A DNA stretch of 64,000 bases from Roseicyclus mahoneyensis (GTDB lineage Bacteria; Pseudomonadota; Alphaproteobacteria; Rhodobacterales; Rhodobacteraceae): assembly GCF_003148775.1 (NCBI RefSeq), contig NZ_QGGW01000003.1, positions 186,001 to 250,000 on the forward strand. Reading direction: 5' to 3'. Below, piece by piece: positions 1 to 8,279 of this stretch (position 1 is the first letter of the stretch; every line of letters begins with the position of its first letter). The notes below the pieces were generated by a model. It ran no database searches, was not told the origin of the DNA, and worked only from the letters and a program-made list of their open reading frames with translations. Made by a program: the position numbers and the translations under genes.

Positions 1-92
1 GCGGGCCTGACGCAGACGTGACCGCGCGGGCGGCGGCGCGGCTTGACAGGGGCGGGGCGGCGGCGGTCTGCTGGCCGGAAAGGAGTCGCGCC

Positions 93-356
93 TTGGGAGA
101 CTTCCTTGCCCTTTTGCTGGCCTATTACACCTGCGATGCGGCAGCGCAGGGGCAGCAGCCGCTCAGCCACGACCGGTTCGCCTGCGTCGAGACCTACGAG
201 GCGGTGAAGGACTGGTTTGCGCCTCTGGACCCGTCGCCCATGGGCACCCCGGAATATGGGGCGGAGCGGATCGCCACCTATCGCGCGTTTACGGCGTGGG
301 AGGCGGCGAATGCGGAACTGGTGGCGCAGTTGCGGGCGGAGGCGCGGGGGGAGTAG
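93..356 (+). CDS. Conserved hypothetical protein, 87 aa
   Basis: Small soluble-looking protein of unknown function. I choose the TTG start at 93 because a strong ribosome site (GGAAAGGAG, 77-85) lies 7 bases upstream; a longer frame back to 18 has no such site. The N-terminus (MGDFLALLLAYYTCDAAAQG) is hydrophobic for only about 10 residues and has a Cys at residue 14. The middle holds a short run FACVETYEAVKDWF and the C-terminus is Ala/Glu-rich and helical. I recall similar short proteins in Rhodobacteraceae but know no function. It stands alone: the next gene is 460 bases away and of foreign composition. Translation seems certain, function unknown. Confidence 0.65.
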   Translation: MGDFLALLLAYYTCDAAAQGQQPLSHDRFACVETYEAVKDWFAPLDPSPMGTPEYGAERIATYRAFTAWEAANAELVAQLRAEARGE

Positions 357-372
357 CGGGCGTGAATGGGTA

Positions 373-395
373 GGTTGCGCCTTCAGGCGCACCGC
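373..395 (-). repeat. Palindromic intergenic repeat, copy 1
   Basis: On the minus strand this reads GCGGTGCGCCTGAAGG followed by CGCAACC. Its core GCGCCTGAAGGCGC is a perfect hairpin. A second copy, lacking two bases, sits at 31494-31514 (21 of 23 positions shared). Both copies are intergenic. Function unknown; REP-like element or terminator remnant are the options. Confidence 0.45.
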
Positions 396-587
396 AATAC
401 CGCTCGACGCCCTCACCAAGCCGGGCCATCGCCGAGCCGCGGGGAGGCGATCTGACCTTTGAGCCTTGCGCTTTATGGTGCCATGCCCGGACGACCTTTG
501 GCCGGAGCGCCCACGTCACCAAATCGCCGCCCCGGGGGGCGGGTCGGCGATGGGCCGGCGTCCTGCGGACGCTGTTCGGCCCGGGGC

Positions 588-614
588 GAGGAACTCCATC
601 GTTTGGAGTTCCTC
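588..614. terminator. Perfect 11-bp hairpin, possible terminator
   Basis: GAGGAACTCCA (588-598), 5-base loop, TGGAGTTCCTC (604-614), followed by TAAATC. There is no long T-run, so termination is not certain. It lies exactly where base composition changes from GC-rich to AT-rich. Confidence 0.45.
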
Positions 615-819
615 TAAATCAACCCGACGGACTCTGCTCTCCGCCTCGAGGTACAACTGAGCAATTGTTGGCCCGTTCGGAAACTTGGGTCCGTATTACC
701 ACGTAGGGGTATTGCAAGAATTGGGCCCCTAGTATAGGGATAGTCGGTAACAGCGGTAAAAATGGGCGCAAATATTTCCAGAATGTTCCGCGCAGTAATT
801 TTGAAATTGAGGAGGAAAA

Positions 820-1560
820 ATGGCTTTTGGAATTGGGCGTTATATAAAGAGAACACTTGGAATTAAGCGCAAGCCTAAAGTAAGGCGAGGTTATATTGGC
901 GACGCGTTTTCCACGTGGTTTGTGAATTTGGATTTCATGGACGACCCTAATTTTTCATCTGCATGGTTAAAGGCTGAAAATGCTTATAAAAACAGCCCAA
1001 TAGATGTCCCTGATATTAGGTGGAGGGCACATGTAGCTTTGTTTGCCGCAAGGCATGGCCTATCACTGGAGGGCGATTTTGTTGAGTGTGGAGTTGACAG
1101 TGGTTTGCTTTCAACCACTATTTGCAATAGCCTTGGATTCCAAAAAGTTCCAAAAAAGTTTTATCTCTTTGACACATTCAAGGGCATACCGACCGCGACA
1201 GAGTCAGAAAACACTAGAATGGGGTATTATGACAGCTACGAGGATGTCAGGCAAAACTTTCAGGAATTCCCCAACGTCGAACTGGTTAGGGGTATTTTGC
1301 CTGGTAGTCTTAGTGACTGCAAGATCAATAAAATATGTTACCTAAGCGTTGATCTGAATGTCGCTAAAACGGAACTTGAGGTTATTAATTCGCTTTGGGA
1401 TAAAATATCGCCAACTGCCTTCATTGTAATCGATGACTACGGTTGGAAGCATCACTTTGAAACATATAATGTATGGAATAATTTTGCCAGATCTAAAAAT
1501 ACGATGGTTGCTACACTGCCAACAGGACAAGGACTTTTAATAAAACCTCATATGGGTTAA
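820..1560 (+). CDS. TylF/MycF-like SAM-dependent methyltransferase
   Basis: 246-aa class I methyltransferase of the TylF/macrocin O-methyltransferase type, a family that methylates hydroxyls on sugars or natural-product scaffolds. Visible motifs are the SAM-binding loop DFVECGVDSG (about residues 87-96), the acidic strand FYLFDTFKGIP, and the metal/substrate region ending IVIDDYG near residue 205. The start is fixed by GGAGG at 811-815, five bases before the ATG. Codon use and composition are plainly AT-rich (AAA, ATA, TTA and AGG codons), unlike every neighbour, so recent lateral acquisition is likely. It stands alone between two hairpins with no glycosyltransferase or polysaccharide partner in view, so the substrate cannot be inferred. 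Family assignment is confident. Confidence 0.8.
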   Translation: MAFGIGRYIKRTLGIKRKPKVRRGYIGDAFSTWFVNLDFMDDPNFSSAWLKAENAYKNSPIDVPDIRWRAHVALFAARHGLSLEGDFVECGVDSGLLSTTICNSLGFQKVPKKFYLFDTFKGIPTATESENTRMGYYDSYEDVRQNFQEFPNVELVRGILPGSLSDCKINKICYLSVDLNVAKTELEVINSLWDKISPTAFIVIDDYGWKHHFETYNVWNNFARSKNTMVATLPTGQGLLIKPHMG

Positions 1561-1576
1561 GTTGTCATACGTGAAG

Positions 1577-1596
1577 GGCTCTGTCGCAACAGAGCC
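1577..1596. terminator. Hairpin after the methyltransferase gene
   Basis: GGCTCTGT (1577-1584), loop CGCA, ACAGAGCC (1589-1596), followed by GTTATC. It sits 17 bases past the methyltransferase stop and just before the convergent thyX stop, so it could terminate both. Read on the minus strand it contains GGCTCTGTTGCG, which resembles IS6-family terminal repeats as I remember them. No transposase is present, so this may be coincidence. Confidence 0.5.
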
Positions 1597-1604
1597 GTTA
1601 TCAT

Positions 1605-2510
1605 TCACCCAAACACCCCCTCAAACTCCCGCCATTCCCCCTTGCTCATCCCGCTCGTCTCCTGCGTCACGTCCTCCCCCGCCAGACGCCGCCGGATCAC
1701 CTCGAGCCCCTTGGCGCTCAGGTTCACGCCGCCCATCCGGTAATCGGCGAAGGCCGCATAGGCGAGCGGCACCCAATCGGCCACCAGCTTGCACATCAGT
1801 TCCGCATAGACCCGGATCTCGTATTGCGCATGGGCGTCCGCCCGTAGGCGCAGGAAGTGGAAAAGGTTGTGCAGGTCCACCTTCCAATACCATTGCGTGT
1901 AGATGTTCGCGGGCAGGTTCATCCGCGCCAGTTCGCGGGCCAGACCCTGCTGGCCATCCTGCGAAAGCATCGCCTCGTAATTGTCATAGGCGCGGCCTGC
2001 GTCGGATTTGAGCAACTCCAGCACGCGGGCGGCTTCCTCACCCTCCAGCACCGCGCCGCGGCCCTGATTGTTGACGGTGGATTGCGCCGCAAGGTTCTCG
2101 GGCGCGGGGATGTAAAACTCGCGGTCCAGGATCGAATAGCGCGCGGAATATTCGTTCACATTGGCGGTGCGGTGGCGGATCCACTGGCGGGCCACGAAGA
2201 CGGGCAGCTTGACGTGGAACTTGACCTCGCACATCTCGAAGGGGGTCGAATGCCAGTGCCGCATCAGGTAGCGGATCAGTCCCTCGTCATTGCTGACATG
2301 CTTGGTGCCCGCCCCGTAGCTGACGCGCGCGGCCTGCACGATGGCGCTGTCGTCGCCCATGTAGTCGATGACGCGGACAAAGCCGTGATCGAGCACCGGA
2401 TGGGCGGTGTAGAGATGCGCCTCCATCCCCTCGCTGACGGCGCGGAGCGTGGGGCGCGGGGTGGCGCGGGCGTCGGCGATCTCGGCCTGGGCTTCGGGGG
2501 TGAGGGGCAT
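1605..2510 (-). CDS. thyX: Flavin-dependent thymidylate synthase ThyX
   Basis: 301-aa FAD-dependent thymidylate synthase, making dTMP from dUMP with methylenetetrahydrofolate as carbon donor and NADPH as reductant; cytoplasmic. The ThyX signature is clear: RHR at 112-114 continuing [11 protein letters not shown] (RHRx7S type). This protein is about 50 residues longer at the N-terminus than the shortest ThyX proteins, as is common in alphaproteobacteria. It is divergent from the glyoxalase-family gene (start 2705) and convergent with the methyltransferase. No thyA is visible in this window, consistent with but not proof of ThyX being the only thymidylate synthase. Confident call. Confidence 0.95.
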   Translation of the reverse strand: MPLTPEAQAEIADARATPRPTLRAVSEGMEAHLYTAHPVLDHGFVRVIDYMGDDSAIVQAARVSYGAGTKHVSNDEGLIRYLMRHWHSTPFEMCEVKFHVKLPVFVARQWIRHRTANVNEYSARYSILDREFYIPAPENLAAQSTVNNQGRGAVLEGEEAARVLELLKSDAGRAYDNYEAMLSQDGQQGLARELARMNLPANIYTQWYWKVDLHNLFHFLRLRADAHAQYEIRVYAELMCKLVADWVPLAYAAFADYRMGGVNLSAKGLEVIRRRLAGEDVTQETSGMSKGEWREFEGVFG

Positions 2511-2704
2511 GGGCCACTCCTTTTCGGGCTTGGGGCATGGCGGGGCGAACCCCCATATCTTGCATTACGCAACCGCCACACCGCAAGATAAAGGGGGTGC
2601 GGCAGGGCGGTTTTACCCACAGGAAATTTACCGCCCGTCGGGGATGTGCCCGGACGCCACCCGCGCTAGGATCGGGCGCAAGGGACAAACCGGAAGGACA
2701 GATG

Positions 2705-3130
2705 ATGCTGAAATACCTGCACACGATGGTGAGGGTGAAGGATCTGGAGAAATCCATGGCCTTCTACCAGCTGCTCGGCCTGCACGAGACGCGGCGGATC
2801 GAGAGTGAGAAGGGCCGCTTCACGCTGGTCTTCATGGCGCCCCCGAACCAACCCGAATGCCCGGTGGAACTGACCTACAACTGGGATGGCGACGAGGGCC
2901 TGCCGTCCGACAGCCGCCATTTCGGCCATCTCGCCTACCGGGTCGGCAATATCTACGAGCTCTGCCAGCACCTGATGGATCATGGCGTGACGATCAACCG
3001 CCCGCCCCGCGACGGGCACATGGCCTTTGTGCGCTCGCCCGACAACATCTCGGTCGAGTTGCTGCAGGAGGGCGAGGCGCTGGCCCCGGCCGAGCCTTGG
3101 GCCTCGATGCCCAACACGGGCCATTGGTGA
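2705..3130 (+). CDS. gloA: Lactoylglutathione lyase / VOC-family glyoxalase I
   Basis: 141-aa vicinal-oxygen-chelate protein, best matched to glyoxalase I, which isomerises the methylglyoxal-glutathione hemithioacetal to S-lactoylglutathione. The N-terminus LKYLHTMVRVKDLEKSMAFY carries the first metal His, and FGHLAYRV near the middle carries another. The segment FVRSPDNISVELLQ contains the C-terminal Glu region. I prefer the second of two adjacent ATGs (2702, 2705) because GGAAGGA (2692-2698) then sits at a normal 6-base spacing. Its stop overlaps the GTG start of the next gene (GTGA at 3127-3130), implying translational coupling. Confidence 0.85.
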   Translation: MLKYLHTMVRVKDLEKSMAFYQLLGLHETRRIESEKGRFTLVFMAPPNQPECPVELTYNWDGDEGLPSDSRHFGHLAYRVGNIYELCQHLMDHGVTINRPPRDGHMAFVRSPDNISVELLQEGEALAPAEPWASMPNTGHW

Positions 3131-3825
3131 GGACGGCGGCGGCCCTTGCCTTTGCGCTGGCCGCCAGCCCGGTGGCCGCGCAGGAGCAGTGCCGCCTTGC
3201 GCTTTTGCTAGGCGTCGATGTCTCGGCCTCGGTCGATGCGGGTGAATACCGCCAGCAACTGGACGGGATCGCCAGCGCGCTCATTGCGCCCGAGATCGTG
3301 GAGGCGTTCGTGAACGGTCCCGGCCCGGTGGCGTTGTCGATCTACGAATGGTCGGGGCGGTTTCAGCAGGACCTGATCGTGGACTGGACGCTGATCACCT
3401 CGGAGGAGGATCTGACGCGCATCGCCGAACGCCTTGCGCGTCAAACCCGCCGCCACGAGGATTTCCCGACCGCTCTGGGCTATGCGCTGGGCTATGCTGC
3501 GGAGCGTTTCGCGGTGGCGCCGCCCTGCCTGTTCCAGACGCTCGACATCTCGGGCGATGGTATCAACAATGACGGGTTCGGCCCTGCCGAAGCCTATGCG
3601 CATTTCCCCTTTGTCGGCATCACGGTGAACGGGCTGGCCATTGGCGGTGCTGCGCGCGGGATCGAGGAGTATTACCTCTCGGAGGTGATCCGCGGCCCCG
3701 GCGCCTTTGTCGAATACGCCGACAGCCATGATGATTTTGCCCGCGCCATGCGCCGCAAGCTGGAACGGGAACTTGGGGTGATGATCCTGGGCGGGCTGGC
3801 CCTGCCGACGGGGCAGTTGCCGTAG
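3127..3825 (+). CDS. DUF1194 secreted vWA-like protein
   Basis: 232-aa predicted periplasmic protein of the DUF1194 family, which resembles a von Willebrand factor A fold. A signal peptide covers about residues 1-18 (hydrophobic AALAFALAA, then SPVAA before QEQC). A MIDAS-type metal motif DVSASVD begins at residue 31. The segment LDISGDGINNDG is a second conserved patch. The GTG start overlaps the gloA stop. The biological role of the family is not known to me; MIDAS proteins usually bind metal plus a protein ligand. Convergent with the Mth938-like gene 21 bases away. Confidence 0.8.
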   Translation: MRTAAALAFALAASPVAAQEQCRLALLLGVDVSASVDAGEYRQQLDGIASALIAPEIVEAFVNGPGPVALSIYEWSGRFQQDLIVDWTLITSEEDLTRIAERLARQTRRHEDFPTALGYALGYAAERFAVAPPCLFQTLDISGDGINNDGFGPAEAYAHFPFVGITVNGLAIGGAARGIEEYYLSEVIRGPGAFVEYADSHDDFARAMRRKLERELGVMILGGLALPTGQLP

Positions 3826-3846
3826 GGGTTGCCGGCATTGCCTCCG

Positions 3847-4200
3847 TCAGACCGGAAGCGCCGCCAGCCCCACGCGCCGCCCCTCGGACAAAAGCACGTT
3901 ATACGTCCGGCAGGCCGCCGGGCTCGCCGCGATTTCCACCCCGAGACCCGCGCCTTCCAGCACGGCGCGCAGATCACGGGGGATTTGGGCGATCTCGGCC
4001 CCCGTCCCGATGAACAGCACGTCGATCTCGCCCGCAGCGGCGAGCAGGCGCGCGCGGTCGTCCTGGCCGCCCCAGCCAAACACGCCCGAGGGCAGGATGA
4101 TGACCGCGCCCTGCACGATCTCGCCGCCGATGCGGAAGAACCCGGGGCCATAGGCATCCACCGGGCGGCTGTCGTCGTATGTCACCTCGTTCATGCGCAT
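3847..4200 (-). CDS. Mth938-like domain protein (DUF498)
   Basis: 117-aa protein of the Mth938/DUF498 (NDUFAF3-like) family. Members are found near secDF in many alphaproteobacteria, and the eukaryotic relative NDUFAF3 is a complex I assembly factor. Visible signature: the central GGEIVQGAVIILPSGVFGWG stretch, then DVLFIGTGAEI. The start at 4200 is set by GAGGAG (4210-4215), 9 bases upstream. It begins 13 bases after the TauE-like gene, so it is the last gene of the yajC-secD-secF cluster. A link to complex I here is inference only; the nuo operon is 46 kb away. Confidence 0.8.
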   Translation of the reverse strand: MRMNEVTYDDSRPVDAYGPGFFRIGGEIVQGAVIILPSGVFGWGGQDDRARLLAAAGEIDVLFIGTGAEIAQIPRDLRAVLEGAGLGVEIAASPAACRTYNVLLSEGRRVGLAALPV

Positions 4201-4213
4201 GGTTCGGTTCTCC

Positions 4214-4966
4214 TCATCTCCAGATCGGCAGGCCCACCAGCGCCGAGGCACCGATGATCGCATAGGCCACGCGGCGATATAACCCCTCGCGCCCCGGATC
4301 GAACAGCGCCTGACCGATCCGGTTGCCCAAGGCATAGGGCACCACCAGCACCAGACCAAGCCACAGTGCCTCGGGCCTGAGCAGGCCCTGCAGCCAGAGT
4401 TGCGGCAACAAGAGCGCCGAGGATAGCGTCAGGAACACCAGCGTGTTGGCGCGCGTCACCGCGGCGGGCGCGCCCGCGCCGAGGTTGAACAAGATCACCA
4501 CCGGCCCGGTCAGCCCCGTGGCGCCGCCCACGACGCCTGTCGCAGCCCCCACGCCCAGACGTGCGCCGGTGCGCGGCGCTGTCTTCATGCGCCAGCCCGC
4601 GACCAGCGCCGCCAGCGTCAGCAGCACAAGACCCGACACCGCCCATTGGATCACCGTCTCGTCCGCTGAGCGCAGCATCCATACCCCCACTGGAAAGCCC
4701 GCCATCGCCGCCAACAGCAATTGCCCAAGTGCCCGCTTGTCGGTCTGGCCAAAGGCACGCGGCACCACCGTGACAAGCGATGACAGCGCCGTCACTGAAA
4801 ACGCGGCGACGGCCAGTTCCGGTGCCACCAGCGACACGGCCACGGGAAGGAAGATCAGCGCGGCACCAAAGCCCGCGAACCCAAACACCGTGCCCGCAAC
4901 CGTCACTGCCAGCAAAAGCCCCCAAAGCCCCGGCAGCGCCAGCGCCGCCGAAAGCCCCTCAGGCAT
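4214..4966 (-). CDS. TauE/SafE (TSUP) family membrane transporter
   Basis: 250-aa polytopic inner-membrane protein with about eight hydrophobic segments in two halves and the glycine-rich repeats GFAGFGAALIF (first half) and GGATGLTGPVVILF (second half) that mark the TauE/SafE/TSUP family. Characterised members export sulfite, sulfoacetate or other small organosulfur anions; substrate here is unknown. Its start overlaps the end of secF by 8 bases, so it is translated from the sec transcript, but there is no reason to think it takes part in secretion. Confidence 0.85.
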   Translation of the reverse strand: MPEGLSAALALPGLWGLLLAVTVAGTVFGFAGFGAALIFLPVAVSLVAPELAVAAFSVTALSSLVTVVPRAFGQTDKRALGQLLLAAMAGFPVGVWMLRSADETVIQWAVSGLVLLTLAALVAGWRMKTAPRTGARLGVGAATGVVGGATGLTGPVVILFNLGAGAPAAVTRANTLVFLTLSSALLLPQLWLQGLLRPEALWLGLVLVVPYALGNRIGQALFDPGREGLYRRVAYAIIGASALVGLPIWR

Positions 4967-5927
4967 CTATGTTGGAAAACTGCGTGCCGGCCTTGCCATC
5001 GGGCTTGGACCAGTCGCGCTTGACCCCGATCATCAGCACCACGTTCTTGGCGACATAGATCGAGGAATAGGTGCCCACGATCACGCCCCAGAAGATGGCG
5101 AAGACAAAGCCGCGGATGACGTCGCCGCCAAGGATCAGCAGGGCTGCAAGAGCAACCAGTGTCGTGCCCGACGTCATCAGGGTGCGCGACAGCGTCTCGT
5201 TCGCGCTGAGGTTCATGACCTCTTGCAGCGGCCGCGTCTTGTATTTGATCAGGTTCTCGCGCAGCCGGTCGAAGATCACCACGGTGTCGTTGATCGAATA
5301 GCCCACGATGGTCAGCAGCGCCGCGATGGTGGCCAGATCGAAGCGGATCTGAAGCAGCGAAAACACCCCGATCGTCAGCACGATGTCATGGACCAGCGCC
5401 ACCACGGCGCCGACGGAGAACTGCCATTCGAAGCGCAGCCAGATGTAAACGAGGATCGCGCCGAGCGAGGCGAGCACGGCGATGATGGCCGTGGTGATCA
5501 ACTCGCCCGAGACCTTGGGGCCCACGGATTCCACGCTGGGAAAGCTCATCGCAGGATAGACCGTGCGCAGCGCGTCCTGCACTGCGGTGATGGTTTCAGG
5601 GGTGACGCTTTCCTGCCCCTCCTGCGCCTGGATGCGGATCATGGCGACGTTCTCGTCGGGGCCGAAGGTTGGGTCGAAGACTTCGGTGATCGACACATCG
5701 CCCAGCGCCAGCGCATCCAGCGCGGCGCGGTAGGCCGCCACATCCACGGGCTGCGAGGATTCCGTCCGGATCGTGGTTCCGCCAAGGAAGTCGATGCCAA
5801 AATTCAGCCCCATGCTGAACCAGATTCCCAGCGACAGCACCATCGCCACCATGGACGCGCCGAAGGTCAGGCGCGCATATTTGAAGAAGTCGATGTTGGT
5901 TTCTTGGGGGACAAGGCGCAGGCGCAT
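4959..5927 (-). CDS. secF: Protein translocase subunit SecF
   Basis: 322-aa SecF, partner of SecD, using the proton-motive force to pull proteins through SecYEG on the periplasmic side. Signature SecF features: first TM segment followed by GLNFGIDFLGGTTI, a periplasmic domain of about 100 residues, then five TM segments including the GYSINDTVVIFDRLREN motif. It starts 3 bases after the secD stop, in the usual secD-secF order. Confidence 0.95.
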   Translation of the reverse strand: MRLRLVPQETNIDFFKYARLTFGASMVAMVLSLGIWFSMGLNFGIDFLGGTTIRTESSQPVDVAAYRAALDALALGDVSITEVFDPTFGPDENVAMIRIQAQEGQESVTPETITAVQDALRTVYPAMSFPSVESVGPKVSGELITTAIIAVLASLGAILVYIWLRFEWQFSVGAVVALVHDIVLTIGVFSLLQIRFDLATIAALLTIVGYSINDTVVIFDRLRENLIKYKTRPLQEVMNLSANETLSRTLMTSGTTLVALAALLILGGDVIRGFVFAIFWGVIVGTYSSIYVAKNVVLMIGVKRDWSKPDGKAGTQFSNIDA

Positions 5928-5930
5928 GGT

Positions 5931-7598
5931 TCAGACCTCGATTGTCTTGGGGCGACGCAGCTCGAACCAGGTCACGATGATCAGTCGGGTCACGTAGATC
6001 GCGGTGAAGACCGAGGTGATGATCCCGATCCCCAGCGTCACCGAGAAGCCGCGCACCGGGCCGGAACCCAGCGTGAACAAGATCACGGCGATGATGAAGG
6101 TCGTGAGGTTGGAGTCGATGATCGCCGACAGCGCGCGGGAATAGCCCAGTTCGATGGCCCGCGCCGGTCCCTTGGCGGTTTTCAGCTCCTCGCGGATGCG
6201 CTCGAAAACCAGCACGTTGGCGTCGACCGCCATGCCGATGGTCAGCACGATCCCCGCGATGCCCGGGAGGGTCAGCGTCGCTCCGATCAGCGACAGCACA
6301 CCGAAGATCAGGCCGACGTTGAGGATCAGCGCGATGGAGGCGAAGACCCCGAAGAGCCCATAGCTGAGCACCATGAAGACCAGAACGGCGGAGAAGGCCA
6401 CCAGCGCCGCCGTCTCGCCCGCCGCGATGCTGTCGGCGCCCAGTTCCGGGCCGATGGTGCGTTCCTCGAGGAAGACCATTTCTGCTGGCAGCGCGCCCGC
6501 ACGCAGCAAGATGGACAGTTCGGTCGATTCCGCCACGGTGAAATTGCCCGTGATCTGGCCAGAGCCGCCCGTGATGGCCGAACGTATGATGGGGGCCGAG
6601 ATCACCTCGTCATCCAGCACGATGGCGAAGGGCGCGCCGATGTTGGCGGTGGTATAGGCGCCGAAATCCCGCGCGCCCCGCGGGTTGAAGCGAAAGGTCA
6701 CCGCCGGTTGCCCGGTCTGCTGGTCGAAAGTCGGCTGGCTGTCGACCAGATCGTCACCGGTCACCACGGGCGTCTGTTCGAGGATATAGAAGGCCCCCGG
6801 CTCATCGAGCGATGGCAGCAGGATCTGGCGCGCATCGACGCGCGCCTCGGGGTCGGTCGTGCGCCGCACGACGGGATGAAAGGTCAGGCGCGCGGTGGTG
6901 CCGATCAGGTCCTTGAGCTCCTGCGCCGAGCCGATGCCGGGCACCTGGATCAAGATGCGGTCGGTGCCCTGGCGCTGGATCGTCGGTTCGCGCGTGCCGG
7001 CCTCGTCAACGCGGCGGCGCACGATTTCCACCGATTGCTGCATGGTGCGATCGTCGGTCGCCTGACGCTCGGCTTCGGACAGCGTGACAACGACGGTATC
7101 GCCGTCGCCCCGCACGTCAAGCGTGGGGGAGCCTACGCCGGTCAACCCGATCACCGGCGTCGCCAGGGTGCGCACGGCGGAAACGGCTGCTGCAATTCCC
7201 TCGGGCTGGCTGATGCGGACCCGCAGTTCGCCCGGGGCCGCATTCTCGCGCCGGATCGTGCCGACCTGATCGCGCGCGTCGCGCAGCACGTCGCGCACAT
7301 CGGGCCAGAGCCCATCGATCCGCGCCTCGTAGACGTCGGCGACCTGCACCTCGGCCAGCAGATGCGCGCCGCCCCGCAGGTCGAGACCAAGGTTCACCAG
7401 CGTCGAGGGCAGGATATCGGGCCAAAGCGCCCGTTCCGCCGCCAGAGCATCGGTGATGACGCCCGTATCCTCGATTACGGCTGTGGCATCATTGTGCCGC
7501 TCGACCCGATCGTAGAACAGGTTGGGCATGGCGAAGGACAGCCCCGCCAGCACCACGAGCATGATCACCAGCCGGTTCCACAACGGGATCTGCAACAT
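5931..7598 (-). CDS. secD: Protein translocase subunit SecD
   Basis: 555-aa SecD. One N-terminal TM helix, then a large periplasmic region (about residues 40-370) that begins after GLDLRGGAHLL, then five TM helices carrying GMAVDANVLVFERIREE, the conserved RND-type membrane motif. Length is normal for a proteobacterial SecD. It is preceded by yajC with a 53-base gap and followed immediately by secF, so the three form the accessory translocon operon. Confidence 0.96.
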   Translation of the reverse strand: MLQIPLWNRLVIMLVVLAGLSFAMPNLFYDRVERHNDATAVIEDTGVITDALAAERALWPDILPSTLVNLGLDLRGGAHLLAEVQVADVYEARIDGLWPDVRDVLRDARDQVGTIRRENAAPGELRVRISQPEGIAAAVSAVRTLATPVIGLTGVGSPTLDVRGDGDTVVVTLSEAERQATDDRTMQQSVEIVRRRVDEAGTREPTIQRQGTDRILIQVPGIGSAQELKDLIGTTARLTFHPVVRRTTDPEARVDARQILLPSLDEPGAFYILEQTPVVTGDDLVDSQPTFDQQTGQPAVTFRFNPRGARDFGAYTTANIGAPFAIVLDDEVISAPIIRSAITGGSGQITGNFTVAESTELSILLRAGALPAEMVFLEERTIGPELGADSIAAGETAALVAFSAVLVFMVLSYGLFGVFASIALILNVGLIFGVLSLIGATLTLPGIAGIVLTIGMAVDANVLVFERIREELKTAKGPARAIELGYSRALSAIIDSNLTTFIIAVILFTLGSGPVRGFSVTLGIGIITSVFTAIYVTRLIIVTWFELRRPKTIEV

Positions 7599-7651
7599 CA
7601 GTCAGGGCCCTTTCGGAAGGTCCGGGTCCGGGGGGCGAAAGCCCCGCGGGA

Positions 7652-7939
7652 TCAGTCGTTGGCGGCTGCCGGTTCCGTCTTGGAGCGGACCTGCGCGATG
7701 GTCGGGCGCAGGACGCGCACCTTCATGCCGGTGGTCAGTTCGACCTCGACCTCGGCATCGTCCTTCACCTTCGTGATCTTGCCGATCAACCCGCCCGCTG
7801 TCACGATCTCGTCGCCCCGGCGCAGGGCCGCGATCATTGCCTGATGCTCCTTCACCTTCTTTTGCTGCGGACGGATCAGCAAGAAATACATGATCACGAA
7901 GATCAGGATGAGGGGGACGAACTGGGCGAAGGCTTCCAT
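7652..7939 (-). CDS. yajC: Preprotein translocase subunit YajC
   Basis: 95-aa single-TM protein that associates with SecDF. The N-terminal helix (FAQFVPLILIFVIMYFLLI) runs straight into the family signature RPQQKKVKEHQ, followed by the small soluble domain RGDEIVTAGGLIGKI. The ATG at 7939 is chosen because it starts directly before the membrane helix; a longer frame to 8254 has no sense as protein and would run into the structured RNA. First gene of the sec cluster. Confidence 0.93.
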   Translation of the reverse strand: MEAFAQFVPLILIFVIMYFLLIRPQQKKVKEHQAMIAALRRGDEIVTAGGLIGKITKVKDDAEVEVELTTGMKVRVLRPTIAQVRSKTEPAAAND

Positions 7940-8279
7940 GTCTCGGGCGGTCCTTTGTGGCATATCGGGCGCGCAAGGCGCGGCCCCTGTCGAAATCCGG
8001 CGCACCCTACTTTCAGGGTTGTGGGAAGGCAAGGCGCGGTCAGGGGCAGATGGGCGCAAACGGCAAGCGGCGCAAGGGGGTGAAGGGGCGCGGGCGGCGG
8101 GACCGGGCTGTGTGCCTGCCGGGCGCTTGCAGGCGCGCGGGCTTGGCCCTGCCGTCGGCCGGAAGGCGCGCCGGTTTCCCCGGCCCTCGGGCCTGCACGC
8201 AGGCAAGCAGACGGCGCGCCCTCGACAGCAGGGGCCCGCTGCCCTACGTCCCACTCAGATCGTTGGTGCCGGAGCGCAG
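7940..8279. other. 340-base intergenic region holding a structured RNA
   Basis: Divergent region between yajC (minus) and the DUF2177 gene (plus). No protein gene is credible. Its right two-thirds is extremely GC-rich and folds into a rod (see the ncRNA entry). The left part (7940-8085) should contain the yajC promoter and the promoter of the RNA; no clean -35/-10 pair stood out. Confidence 0.6.
8090..8248 (+). ncRNA. ssrS: Candidate 6S RNA (rod-shaped structured RNA)
   Basis: Not recognised from primary sequence but from fold. A closing stem pairs 8092-8101 with 8235-8244 (10 continuous pairs, one GU). A short stem pairs 8107-8111 with 8225-8229. A large asymmetric bubble follows (8112-8124 opposite 8209-8224). 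A long arm then pairs 8125-8146 with 8187-8208 (18 of 22 positions). An apical hairpin pairs 8157-8162 with 8180-8185. Closing stem, open central bubble and terminal arm over about 160 nt is the 6S RNA plan, which mimics an open promoter and sequesters housekeeping RNA polymerase. Several pairs are GU on the plus strand and would be CA on the minus strand, which sets the strand. Ends are approximate. Confidence 0.55.

Larger units (their letters stand above)
357..819. other. Gene-free stretch marking a composition border
   Basis: About 460 bases without a convincing gene. The left half is GC-rich and carries a palindromic repeat (373-395). It ends in a perfect 11-bp hairpin (588-614). From about 610 rightward the DNA turns AT-rich, matching the methyltransferase gene that follows. 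A weak promoter-like pair is visible (TTGCAA at 712-717, TATAGG at 733-738, 15-base spacer). Short open frames here (for example 466-660) have no ribosome site and no recognisable protein. Confidence 0.5.

Noticed and set aside
466-660. 64-codon frame in the left intergenic gap
   Set aside because: No ribosome site, no recognisable protein, and it runs through the 588-614 hairpin and the composition border.
1577-1596. IS6-family insertion sequence end
   Set aside because: Only about 12 bases resemble such an end, no transposase or second end exists, and the same bases make a good terminator hairpin.
4443-7844. 1133-codon open frame on the plus strand
   Set aside because: Antisense to secF, secD and yajC in a GC-rich genome; rich in His/Gln/Asp/Gly with no domain, while the minus strand encodes textbook SecD/SecF.
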